A DNA stretch of 11,233 nucleotides from CAKSIN01 sp964423705 (GCA_964423705.1 CAYRGA010000059.1:1-11233); one strand, 5' to 3'. Positions 1 to 6,841 are shown, numbered from the stretch's first letter. A program made the numbers and translations. Notes: generated by a model from the sequence alone, not told the origin.

Positions 1-90
1 CATCACTATACCGAATGCCGTGCACGCAAGCGTAAGCAATATAAGAAAATAATCCAGCTCTCTGAATAAAATAAATTTTCCTTTACGCAT
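1..90 (-). CDS. N-terminal fragment of a probable SEDS-family (RodA/FtsW-like) membrane protein
   Basis: An open frame on the minus strand begins with ATG at 88-90 and runs 30 codons without a stop to the window edge. It has a GAGGA ribosome binding site at 97-101, 6 nt before the start. The translation begins MRKGKFILFRELDYF and continues into a hydrophobic segment ending FGIVM. A short basic head, then an R-E-L-D motif, then a first membrane helix ending in G-I-V-M resembles the start of RodA, FtsW and SpoVE, the SEDS peptidoglycan glycosyltransferases. Only the first helix is visible, so the family call is a recognition from a short stretch and could be wrong. Another polytopic membrane protein is the alternative. 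It lies 66 nt downstream of tyrS in the same orientation, with a GC-rich stem-loop between them. Confidence 0.5.
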   Translation of the reverse strand, partial: MRKGKFILFRELDYFLILLTLACTAFGIVM

Positions 91-115
91 TTGTTTTCCT
101 CAATTTCTGCGTTTC

Positions 116-141
116 GTGCGCGGCAGATAACCGCCGCGCAC
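116..141 (-). terminator. GC-rich stem-loop between tyrS and the downstream gene
   Basis: GTGCGCGGC at 116-124 is perfectly complementary to GCCGCGCAC at 133-141, with an 8-nt loop, giving a very stable 9-bp stem. It sits 15 nt beyond the tyrS stop. On the minus strand the stem is followed by GAAACGCAG rather than a U-tract, so it is not a canonical intrinsic terminator. It may act as a partial terminator, a 3'-end stabiliser for tyrS mRNA, or an attenuator before the next gene. The stem is certain; its role is inferred. Confidence 0.45.
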
Positions 142-156
142 CAAGCATTTTAAAAA

Positions 157-1374
157 CTATTTAAGAATTATCTTATGAAATACTTTCTTTCCTTTTTTAA
201 TTATAAGCTCATTTTCGTTAAACAGGTCTTCCGTAACGGCAAGGTTAAAGTCTGTCACCTTTTCACCGTCGATGCTCACACCGCCCTGCTGAACGAGCCT
301 TCTGCCCTCACCCTTTGAAGGTATAAGACCTGCGATAAGCATGATATCCAAAATACTCTTTCCAAGGTCGTCTGCTCCGATTTGCGTAGACGGCATGTCG
401 GCATTGCTTGAACCGCCGCCGAAAAGTGCCTCTGCGGCGTTTTGTGCCTTCATTGCTTCCTCTTCACCGTGTACGAGCTTTGTAACCTCATATGCAAGGA
501 CCTTTTTAGCCTTGTTTATCTCCGCATCCTTGTACTGCGCCATCTTGTCTATTTCATCCAGCGGCAGGAAGGTCAAAAGCTTTAAGCATTTGATTACATC
601 CGCATCGTCCACATTTACCCAGTACTGATAGAAGTCGTACGGTGATGTCTTGTTCGGGTCAAGCCAAAGCGCACCGCTCTGAGTTTTACCCATTTTCTTG
701 CCCTCGCTGTTTGTAAGCAGAGTAAAGGTCATACCGTAGGTCTGCTTTTGGTCTTTTCTGTGACAGAGCTTGATACCGCCGAGGATATTCGACCACTGGT
801 CATCTCCACCGAGTTCAAGCTTACAATCGTATTTTCTGTTAAGCATCAAAAAGTCATAGCTCTGCATAAGCATGTAGTTAAACTCCAAAAACGAAAGACC
901 CTTTTCAAGTCTTTGCTTAAAGCACTCTGCCGTAAGCATGGCATTTACCGAGAAGCAAGTGCCTATATCTCTTAAAAATTCGATGTAATTCAAATCCAAA
1001 AGCCAATCCGCATTATTTACCATTATGGCTTTACCGTCGGAAAAATCAATAACACGGCTGAGCTGTTCCTTAAAGCACTCACAGTTGTGGTCTATTATTT
1101 CCTTAGTCATCATAGAACGCATGTCGGTTCTGCCGGATGGGTCACCCACGTGACCTGTACCGCCGCCAACAAGGGCAATCGGTCTGTGTCCGGCATCCTG
1201 CATGTGCTTCATTACCACCATCTGCAGAAAATGTCCGACGTGTAGACTGTCTGCCGTCGGGTCAAAGCCTATATAAAAGGTAACCTTCTCTTTTCCGAGA
1301 AGCTCTCTTACTTCCTCCTCATGCGTAACCTGAGCTATAAGTCCACGCTCTTTAAGTACGTCATAAACATTCAT
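157..1374 (-). CDS. tyrS: Tyrosyl-tRNA synthetase
   Basis: Cytoplasmic class I aminoacyl-tRNA synthetase that charges tRNA-Tyr with tyrosine using ATP. The 405-residue protein is full length for the bacterial TyrS family. Seen in the sequence: the HIGH-type signature H45-V-G-H48, the tyrosine-pocket pattern Y167-x3-Q171-x2-D174, the GGDDQWSN block at 189-196, and the KMSKS-type loop K227-M-G-K-T231, where KxGKT is the usual TyrS variant. A C-terminal S4 RNA-binding domain covers about residues 340-405 (around GEGRRLVQQGG). The ATG start is backed by GGAGG at 1383-1387, 8 nt upstream. It has its own promoter (1436-1464), although no clear terminator separates it from the upstream membrane-protein gene, so read-through is possible. 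No frameshift or missing catalytic residue was seen. Confidence 0.98.
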   Translation of the reverse strand: MNVYDVLKERGLIAQVTHEEEVRELLGKEKVTFYIGFDPTADSLHVGHFLQMVVMKHMQDAGHRPIALVGGGTGHVGDPSGRTDMRSMMTKEIIDHNCECFKEQLSRVIDFSDGKAIMVNNADWLLDLNYIEFLRDIGTCFSVNAMLTAECFKQRLEKGLSFLEFNYMLMQSYDFLMLNRKYDCKLELGGDDQWSNILGGIKLCHRKDQKQTYGMTFTLLTNSEGKKMGKTQSGALWLDPNKTSPYDFYQYWVNVDDADVIKCLKLLTFLPLDEIDKMAQYKDAEINKAKKVLAYEVTKLVHGEEEAMKAQNAAEALFGGGSSNADMPSTQIGADDLGKSILDIMLIAGLIPSKGEGRRLVQQGGVSIDGEKVTDFNLAVTEDLFNENELIIKKGKKVFHKIILK

Positions 1375-1435
1375 TTTTTATTCCTCCGTATATATTATTT
1401 ATTGAAAATATTTAATTTCTTAGATTAATACTCTT

Positions 1436-1464
1436 ATTATACACACAACACAAGCATTTTGCAA
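1436..1464 (-). promoter_or_regulatory. Sigma-A-type promoter of tyrS
   Basis: On the minus strand, TTGCAA (1459-1464) is followed after exactly 17 bp by a perfect TATAAT (1436-1441). This predicts a start site near 1429 and a leader of about 55 nt before the tyrS ATG. The -35 box matches the consensus at four of six positions. The -35 box lies immediately beyond the stop codon of the upstream membrane-protein gene. The leader is too short for a T-box riboswitch. Confidence 0.7.
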
Positions 1465-1466
1465 GC

Positions 1467-1961
1467 TTATATTTTTTTATTGATTATATTTAATGCGTAA
1501 GCTTTAGTCCGCGCAAGCAGTATATCATAAAAAGCAAACAAAGCCGCTCCGGCAACAAACAAAATCGATGTACTGTACATCAAATCAACCTTAATAAACA
1601 TTTTGAAGATCACAAATACAGCCGCAAAATACACTATGTAAAGCACAGCTTTAAATATAACCGAAAAAACACATTTTTTTCCATCCAATACTTTTTTAAA
1701 AACAGGATAATTTCCGAAGCACACCGCATATGATACAATCACCGCCGGCGAAGCACCGTTTGAGATTACAATTCCCAAAATGGCTGTCGCAGCATACGAA
1801 AGCAAAGCTGTCCTTACTCCCGATATATCCGTAAGTACGAAAACCGCAAGCGATGCCGCAAAAAGTGCTGCCGCTTTTGCCGACGGAAGGTATGCCGCAA
1901 GTGTAATCAAAAGTATGCCCAATGCGGTAAATACACCGCCGTAAGCAGCTTGTTTATGCAT
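1467..1961 (-). CDS. Small multi-span membrane protein of unknown function
   Basis: A 164-residue, very hydrophobic protein. Hydrophobic segments lie at roughly residues 6-26, 30-48, 52-82 (one or two passes), 98-123 and 129-149, suggesting five or six membrane helices. A short lysine-rich tail (INKKI) probably lies in the cytoplasm. The N-terminal A-Y-G-G-V-F-T-A-L-G pattern recalls the first helix of ECF-transporter substrate-binding (S) components and related small clostridial membrane proteins. I cannot assign a substrate, and this similarity is only an impression. The ATG start is supported by AAGGAG at 1970-1975 with 8-nt spacing. It follows the J-domain gene by 25 nt and is probably the last gene of that unit. 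No convincing terminator follows it. Confidence 0.82.
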   Translation of the reverse strand: MHKQAAYGGVFTALGILLITLAAYLPSAKAAALFAASLAVFVLTDISGVRTALLSYAATAILGIVISNGASPAVIVSYAVCFGNYPVFKKVLDGKKCVFSVIFKAVLYIVYFAAVFVIFKMFIKVDLMYSTSILFVAGAALFAFYDILLARTKAYALNIINKKI

Positions 1962-1986
1962 ATGATTATCTCCTTCACGCTTAAAA

Positions 1987-2577
1987 TCAACAGCAGGGAA
2001 TTAAGTCTCCGCCCATACATTCGCAGCAACAGTCGGCACATATGAGTGTCTGACACATTTCACATGTATCGCAGCCGCCGTTGTTTGAATAGCCCTGATT
2101 ATAGCTGTGGGAGCGATAATTATTCATTCTCGAATCCATGGATGCCTTGGCGTTTTTATATTCCTCATTATATGGGTCGGTTTGACACGCCATTGAAAAA
2201 TGCTGATACGCCTCGTTATGCCATCCTTTTCTCTGCATCACAATGCCCATGAGATAATGCCACTCGGCATTTCGTACATTCATGCTGTTAAGTGCATTCT
2301 GAGCTTCGGAAAGTCTGTTCTCGTTTATAAGCATGCGGACCTGATTAAAATTCGCATAGGAATTGTTCTGTCTGCCTCCCTCGTATGAAGAACGATTTTT
2401 TATAAGTTCATTGTATGCCCAGTTTATATCCTGCATTTTTTCAGCTGCCAAATCGGCAAGCGGATTGTCAGCATATTTGTCCGGGTGGTATTTTTTTGCC
2501 AGCTCCTTATAAGCATTTTTTATCTGTTCGTCCGTTGCATTGTTCGGCACTCCCAAAATTTCATATGGATTTTTCAT
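1987..2577 (-). CDS. J-domain (DnaJ-like) protein with TPR-like middle and cysteine-rich tail
   Basis: A 196-residue protein. Residues 1-60 form a J domain, including K-N-P-Y-E-I-L-G-V at the start and the invariant H31-P-D33 that stimulates the ATPase of Hsp70 (DnaK). Residues about 70-155 look like one or two TPR-type helical repeats (N-A-E-W-H-Y-L-M-G, then A-Y-Q-H-F-S-M-A). After an Asn/Ser/Tyr-rich linker, the last 28 residues (169-196) contain ten cysteines in CxxCxxC, CxxCCCxC and terminal CC patterns, suggesting metal or Fe-S binding. It lacks the G/F and zinc-finger domains of true DnaJ, so it is a specialised co-chaperone. The ATG at 2577 is chosen over an upstream in-frame ATG at 2628 because the J domain begins here and GGAAGGG lies just upstream. 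It overlaps the 3' end of the DUF5685-like gene by 17 nt, which suggests translational coupling. Confidence 0.9.
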   Translation of the reverse strand: MKNPYEILGVPNNATDEQIKNAYKELAKKYHPDKYADNPLADLAAEKMQDINWAYNELIKNRSSYEGGRQNNSYANFNQVRMLINENRLSEAQNALNSMNVRNAEWHYLMGIVMQRKGWHNEAYQHFSMACQTDPYNEEYKNAKASMDSRMNNYRSHSYNQGYSNNGGCDTCEMCQTLICADCCCECMGGDLIPCC

Positions 2578-3406
2578 TTTTTTCTTTCCCTTCCGCCGTA
2601 ATCCTGTCTGCGGCACTGCGCATTCCAAGGTATATTATATTATCAAGTACGGCTTTATTTTTTTTGATATCAAGTTTTTCATATTCCTCCGCCATGTCGG
2701 CAAGTGAACTGTAAAGGCTCACTTCCTCACTGCGGCGGATTTTATCGGTAAGCACACCGCTGTATGAATACTCAAGCACAGCCGGATTGTAGCTGCCGCT
2801 TTTATAGTCCTTTTCCATGTCATCGTACGCATCGGCAAGATATATAAATCTTCCGAGCTGATATGCGAATCGCTCAAATTCCGGATTTTTATACATAAAG
2901 ATATCAGCCATAAGTTCAGCAAATTCATGAGCTGCCTTATCCGTGGCACTGCATCGCGTTTCCTCCAGAAACGACAGCCGTTTCAGATGAAGCTCCATAC
3001 TGCCGGCGGTTTCGGGATACTGCCTTTTCACAACCGCAGCACGCGTCAAAAACGGAAGCACCGCTATCATTGCCTTTACGGATTTATTATCGTGTATATC
3101 GTCCTTAAGCTTAAAGTACGCCAGCAGAACATTCATGTCCGCGGCATATTTTAATGCGGAATTTGAACACACGGTTTTTCTTTTTGAAATTCTCTTTACA
3201 CATCCCATTTGACAAAAACTCGTATTCTCTGTGCTTAACGCATCCAGAAAAATCGCCAAAAAGGTAAGGTCGTAGTTTAAACCGAGCCTCACAAGCTGAT
3301 TGTGCCTTTTTCCAAGTTCATGGCAGAGCCCGCAGTAGTAAGCGCGGTATATATTGTAATCCTTGATTTTTAGTTCATCCTTTAAAATCTTAATATATCC
3401 AAACAC
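2561..3406 (-). CDS. DUF5685-like uncharacterised protein
   Basis: A 281-residue protein that I recognise as the clostridial family annotated DUF5685; its function is unknown. It has no signal peptide or membrane segment. Seen in the sequence: an N-terminal F-G-Y-I-K start, a C25-G-L-C28-H-E-L-G-K motif, further cysteines at C65, C69 and C80, and two Asp-rich helical motifs. These are D102-D-I-H-D106 and D192-A-Y-D-D196-x3-D200 followed by S-G-S-Y-N-P. The second resembles the second Asp-rich motif of phytoene/squalene synthases. Translation starts at GTG (3404-3406) with GAGGT at 3413-3417 and 6-nt spacing. It is the first gene of a minus-strand unit with the J-domain and membrane-protein genes, so it may be a client of, or work with, the cysteine-rich J protein. 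Confidence 0.85.
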   Translation of the reverse strand: MFGYIKILKDELKIKDYNIYRAYYCGLCHELGKRHNQLVRLGLNYDLTFLAIFLDALSTENTSFCQMGCVKRISKRKTVCSNSALKYAADMNVLLAYFKLKDDIHDNKSVKAMIAVLPFLTRAAVVKRQYPETAGSMELHLKRLSFLEETRCSATDKAAHEFAELMADIFMYKNPEFERFAYQLGRFIYLADAYDDMEKDYKSGSYNPAVLEYSYSGVLTDKIRRSEEVSLYSSLADMAEEYEKLDIKKNKAVLDNIIYLGMRSAADRITAEGKEKNEKSI

Positions 3407-3439
3407 AGTATAACCTCATTGAAAATTAGTATCACATCT

Positions 3440-3468
3440 ATAATAATATATTTTTCACTTATTTGCAA
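3440..3468 (-). promoter_or_regulatory. Sigma-A-type promoter of the DUF5685/J-domain/membrane-protein unit
   Basis: On the minus strand, TTGCAA (3463-3468), a 17-bp spacer, then TATTAT (3440-3445). It is placed about 34 nt before the GTG start at 3406 and has the same -35 hexamer and spacer length as the tyrS promoter. The region is AT-rich, so other -10 choices nearby are possible. Confidence 0.55.
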
Positions 3469-3491
3469 CCAATTTTTACATATATGCTTAA

Positions 3492-3525
3492 ATTATTAAC
3501 AAAAACTTTACTTTTTGTCAATAAT
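3492..3525. promoter_or_regulatory. 34-bp imperfect palindrome, candidate operator of the aryl-acid operon
   Basis: The left arm ATTATTAACAAAAAC (3492-3506) and right arm CTTTTTGTCAATAAT (3511-3525) are inverted copies matching at 13 of 15 positions around a 4-nt centre, TTTA. It lies 44 nt before the symporter start codon, overlapping the likely -35 region, where a dimeric regulator could act. It is 24 bp from the -35 box of the divergent minus-strand promoter, so one protein might affect both. The symmetry is directly visible; binding by a regulator is inferred. Confidence 0.55.
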
Positions 3526-3535
3526 GTGTTATCTT
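3507..3535 (+). promoter_or_regulatory. Possible promoter of the symporter-ior operon
   Basis: TTTACT (3507-3512) and TATCTT (3530-3535) are spaced by 17 bp, each matching the sigma-A consensus at four of six positions. This predicts transcription from about 3542 and a leader of roughly 27 nt carrying AGGTGG. An alternative pairs TTGTCA (3515-3520) with a weaker -10 near 3537-3546. Either way the promoter lies inside or beside the palindrome at 3492-3525. Confidence 0.4.
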
Positions 3536-3568
3536 ATTAATTATATGATATTGTTAGGTGGGATTATT

Positions 3569-5098
3569 TTGACGAATTTACAGCAAACACAAATTATTAC
3601 GGTAGCCGCTCTGATTCTTTTTTCGCTGCTGATGCTGGCAGTGGGTTTTATCAGCTGGAAAAAAACTCAGACACTTGACGGTTTTCTCCTTGGCGGAAGA
3701 AAAATCGGCGCATGGGCATCTGCCTTTGCGTATGGCACATCGTATTTCTCCGCGGTAATATTCATCGGTTATGCCGGAAAGCACGGCTGGTCAATCGGTG
3801 TCGGCAGTATGTGGATAGGCATAGGAAACGCTGTTCTCGGCTGCCTTTTGGCGTGGCTTCTTCTGGCTAAACGAACACGCAACATGACTCACCGTCTGAA
3901 TGTAAAGACAATGCCGGAATTTTTCGGTGCACGATATTCAAGCACCGCCCTTAAAGTCACGGCTGCTGTTATTATTTTCGTTTTCCTCGTTCCTTATTCT
4001 GCGGCAGTGTATAAGGGACTCGGCACTATGTTTAACACCATATTCCCCGGTGTGCCCGTGGAGATATGTATGGCAATTATCGCCGTTTTAACCGCACTGT
4101 ACCTCGTTATGGGCGGCTACGTGGCCACAGTTTACACCGACCTTATTCAAGGAATCATCATGCTTTTCGGCGTAGCGGCGATGGTCCTTGCCGTTGTACT
4201 CCATCCGAGTGCCGGCGGCTTCGCAAACGCAATGAATAAATTAAAGGATATCGACCCCGCACTTGTAAATCCCTGGGGTGGAAATAATCTTAAATTCCTG
4301 TGCACAAATATTTTGCTCACAAGTTTCGGCACATGGGGACTTCCTCAGATGGTGAGCAAATACTACGCCATAAAAGATGACAGTGCAGTGAAAAAAGCGA
4401 CCCTTGTATCTACCGTTTTCGCACTTGTGATAGGCTGCGGAGCGTACTTTATAGGCTCGCTTTCAAGAGTTATACTCTCGAATAATCCCCCTCTTACAGC
4501 AAGCGGTGCGACAGACTTTGACTCGATAATACCTCAGGTACTACTCACCGCTTTAGGAGATGCGAACATCATAACCACCATTATACTCGCAGTGGTTTTG
4601 CTCCTTCTGCTCTCGGCTTCAATGTCAACCCTCGCCTCTGTCGTACTCACATCGGCATCGGCAGTTTCAGTTGACCTGGTACCGGTAATCGACAAAAGTT
4701 TCAACCCGAAAAAGCAAATCGTACTCACAAGAGTGCTCTGCATGCTTTTCGTGGTGCTGTCATACATATTTGCCACAATGAATATATCCATTATAGTTAA
4801 CATAATGTCCTTCTCATGGGGAATTGTGTCAGGATGCTTCATAGGTCCGTATATATACGGTATATATTCAAAGAAGATCACAAAAGCAGGTGCATGGTCA
4901 GGTATTGTTTGCGGTTTCTGCACCGTAGCCGTGACTACCGCCGTTATAACGGCAAATTCCGGCTTTTCTGCTGCGGCATCGCTTGCCCCCGAAATGGGCG
5001 TGGCGGCAATGGCAGTATCTATGATTGCCGTACCGGTTGTAAGTCTTTTTACAAAGAAACCGGAAAAAGTTGTTATTGAAAGTGCATTTGAGAATTAA
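3569..5098 (+). CDS. Sodium:solute symporter (SSF) family transporter
   Basis: An integral membrane protein of about 13 predicted helices, 509 residues, a normal length for the SSF (PutP/PanF/SglT) family that couples solute uptake to Na+. The family signature G182-G-Y-V-A-T-V-Y-T-D-L-I-Q-G195 is clear. The serine/threonine pair S353-T354 in S-A-S-M-S-T corresponds to the Na+-site region of PutP. The G-G-R-K-I-G-A-W-A-S-A-F-A-Y-G-T-S stretch is the usual first-helix region. The start is taken as TTG at 3569 because AGGTGG (3556-3561) lies 7 nt before it. In-frame ATG codons at 3524 and 3545 fall in the promoter region and lack a ribosome site. It is first in an operon with two CoA ligases and iorAB, so an aryl acetate or other monocarboxylate is a likely substrate. 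That substrate is inferred from neighbours only. Confidence 0.93.
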   Translation: MTNLQQTQIITVAALILFSLLMLAVGFISWKKTQTLDGFLLGGRKIGAWASAFAYGTSYFSAVIFIGYAGKHGWSIGVGSMWIGIGNAVLGCLLAWLLLAKRTRNMTHRLNVKTMPEFFGARYSSTALKVTAAVIIFVFLVPYSAAVYKGLGTMFNTIFPGVPVEICMAIIAVLTALYLVMGGYVATVYTDLIQGIIMLFGVAAMVLAVVLHPSAGGFANAMNKLKDIDPALVNPWGGNNLKFLCTNILLTSFGTWGLPQMVSKYYAIKDDSAVKKATLVSTVFALVIGCGAYFIGSLSRVILSNNPPLTASGATDFDSIIPQVLLTALGDANIITTIILAVVLLLLLSASMSTLASVVLTSASAVSVDLVPVIDKSFNPKKQIVLTRVLCMLFVVLSYIFATMNISIIVNIMSFSWGIVSGCFIGPYIYGIYSKKITKAGAWSGIVCGFCTVAVTTAVITANSGFSAAASLAPEMGVAAMAVSMIAVPVVSLFTKKPEKVVIESAFEN

Positions 5099-5115
5099 AA
5101 TACATGATTTAATCA

Positions 5116-5142
5116 CATTCGGTCTGCACTCAATGCCGAATG
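5116..5142 (+). other. Stem-loop between the symporter and ligase genes
   Basis: CATTCGG (5116-5122) pairs perfectly with CCGAATG (5136-5142) around a 13-nt loop. It is followed by CTGCTTTGAC, with no U-tract, so full termination is unlikely. It could be a partial terminator or RNA-processing site that sets symporter expression apart from the downstream enzymes. It is the only clear structure in the 108-nt gap. No good second promoter was found there, although TTGACA is present at 5149-5154 without a suitably spaced -10. Confidence 0.35.
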
Positions 5143-5206
5143 CTGCTTTGACAGGACGACTTAACATCACGCCGTTCCGCATAAAAACACGAAAGGATAA
5201 ACACAG

Positions 5207-6841
5207 ATGATAATTACCGATTTACTGGAGCGAAATGCCGAAATGTATCCCAATGATACCGCTTTGGTAGAAATAGCTCCGCACATGATGGAAAAATGCA
5301 AGGTCACCTGGAAGGAATACGCTCTTATTCAGCCGAACCCCGAGGAAAGCGGCAGACGTGAGATAACCTGGGGTGATTTTAACAAGCAAGCGAACTGCTT
5401 TGCAAATCTTCTGCTCAGCAGAGGAGTTAAAAAAGGTGACAAGGTCGCCATACTTCTTATGAACTGCCTGGAGTGGCTTCCGATTTATTTCGGCGTACTG
5501 AAAATGGGCGCACTTGCAGTACCGCTTAATTACCGATATACTTCGGACGAAATCAAATACTGCGTTGAGCTTGCTCAAGCGGACGTACTCATTTTCGGTC
5601 CCGAATTTATAGGCAGAGTAGAAGAATGTTACGACCGCATGCCGAACATTCAGCAGATTTTCTACGTCGGAAAAAACTGTCCGACCTTTGCCGAGAGCTA
5701 TGACAGACTCATAAACTACTGCACCTCGCGCAATCCCGGAATCGAGCTTTGCGAAAGCGATGATGCTGCGATATATTTTTCTTCGGGAACCACAGGATTT
5801 CCGAAGGCGATTCTGCACAATCACGAGAGTCTCATTCATTCGTGCCGAGTGGAGCAAAACCACCACAGCCAGACAAAGGACGATGTCTTTTTGTGCATAC
5901 CGCCGCTCTATCATACAGGTGCTAAGATGCACTGGTTCGGAAGTCTTATTTCCGCAAGCAAAGCCGTACTTCTCAAAGGTGTTAAACCCGAATGGATTAT
6001 TCAGGCGGCGTCGGAGGAAAAATGCACTATCGTATGGCTTCTGGTGCCGTGGGCACAGGATATCCTGGATGCCATAGAGCGCGGAGAGATACTTCTGTCC
6101 GAATACGACTTAGATAACTGGAGGCTTATGCACATAGGCGCACAGCCTGTACCGCCCAGCCTCATCAAACGCTGGAAAAACGTTTTCCCGGACCACCAAT
6201 ATGACACAAACTACGGCCTTAGTGAATCCATAGGCCCAGGATGCGTTCACCTCGGAGTTGAGAACATCGACAAGGTCGGTGCTATCGGAAAAGCCGGCTA
6301 CGGCTGGAAGGTCAAAATCACCGACAGCAACCGTATGCCCGTAAAGTGCGGTGAGGTCGGAGAGCTTGCGGTAGCAGGCCCCGGTGTCATGACATGCTAC
6401 TACAATGACGAAAAATCCACAAACGAAGTTCTCATAGACGGCTGGCTTTACACCGGCGATATGGCGCAGGAGGATGAGGACGGTTTCATCTATCTGGTAG
6501 ACAGAAAGAAGGATGTCATAATTTCAGGCGGCGAAAACATATACCCTGTTCAGATAGAAAACTTTCTGAGAAAGCATCCGTCCGTAAAGGACGTCGCCGT
6601 TATAGGTCTGCCCGACCAACGACTCGGTGAAATCTCCGCGGCCATTATAGAATTAAAGCCGAATGAAAAGCTGACTGAAAGCGATATTGAATATTTCTGC
6701 AAGGACCTGCCAAAATACAAACGTCCGCGGAAAATCATTTTTGCCGAGGTACCGCGTAACCCCACAGGAAAAATAGAAAAGCCGCGCCTTCGTGAAATAT
6801 ATTGCGGCGAGAGCTTGGTAAGTACACAAATCAAAGGTTAG
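5207..6841 (+). CDS. AMP-forming acyl/aryl-CoA ligase (class I adenylate-forming)
   Basis: A 544-residue soluble enzyme that activates a carboxylic acid with ATP to an acyl-AMP and then to the CoA thioester. Family motifs are all present: the P-loop-like S192-S-G-T-T-G197, Y336-G-L-S-E340, Y415-T-G-D418, D432-R-K-K-D with V-I-I-S-G-G-E-N-I-Y-P, and the C-terminal P-T-G-K522 lysine used for adenylation. It is the long fatty/aryl-acyl type (AMP-binding plus C-terminal domain), unlike the shorter PaaK-type ligase encoded downstream. An N-terminal insert of about 30 residues (roughly 24-52) precedes the usual I-T-W-G-D-F. The ATG follows AAAGGA (5192-5197). Its position beside iorAB suggests an aryl acetate such as indole-, phenyl- or hydroxyphenylacetate as substrate, but substrate cannot be read from the sequence. 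The stop lies 11 nt before the iorA start. Confidence 0.92.
   Translation: MIITDLLERNAEMYPNDTALVEIAPHMMEKCKVTWKEYALIQPNPEESGRREITWGDFNKQANCFANLLLSRGVKKGDKVAILLMNCLEWLPIYFGVLKMGALAVPLNYRYTSDEIKYCVELAQADVLIFGPEFIGRVEECYDRMPNIQQIFYVGKNCPTFAESYDRLINYCTSRNPGIELCESDDAAIYFSSGTTGFPKAILHNHESLIHSCRVEQNHHSQTKDDVFLCIPPLYHTGAKMHWFGSLISASKAVLLKGVKPEWIIQAASEEKCTIVWLLVPWAQDILDAIERGEILLSEYDLDNWRLMHIGAQPVPPSLIKRWKNVFPDHQYDTNYGLSESIGPGCVHLGVENIDKVGAIGKAGYGWKVKITDSNRMPVKCGEVGELAVAGPGVMTCYYNDEKSTNEVLIDGWLYTGDMAQEDEDGFIYLVDRKKDVIISGGENIYPVQIENFLRKHPSVKDVAVIGLPDQRLGEISAAIIELKPNEKLTESDIEYFCKDLPKYKRPRKIIFAEVPRNPTGKIEKPRLREIYCGESLVSTQIKG

Noticed and set aside
2578..2628. A 17-residue N-terminal extension of the J-domain protein from ATG 2628
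   Set aside because: The J domain begins at the ATG at 2577, which has its own GGAAGGG; the extension MECAVPQTG reads out of the overlapping upstream gene.
3515..3568. An upstream extension of the symporter starting at TTG 3515 or ATG 3524/3545
   Set aside because: These codons fall inside the palindrome or promoter with no ribosome site; AGGTGG at 3556-3561 points to TTG 3569.
4534..4923. A 129-codon minus-strand frame inside the symporter gene
   Set aside because: Antisense to clear SSF membrane helices, low-complexity composition and no recognised family; a shadow frame.
5222..5932. A 236-codon open frame on the minus strand opposite the long CoA ligase
   Set aside because: It lies wholly inside a gene with every adenylate-forming motif intact, has no recognisable domain and has no convincing ribosome site; it is a shadow frame.
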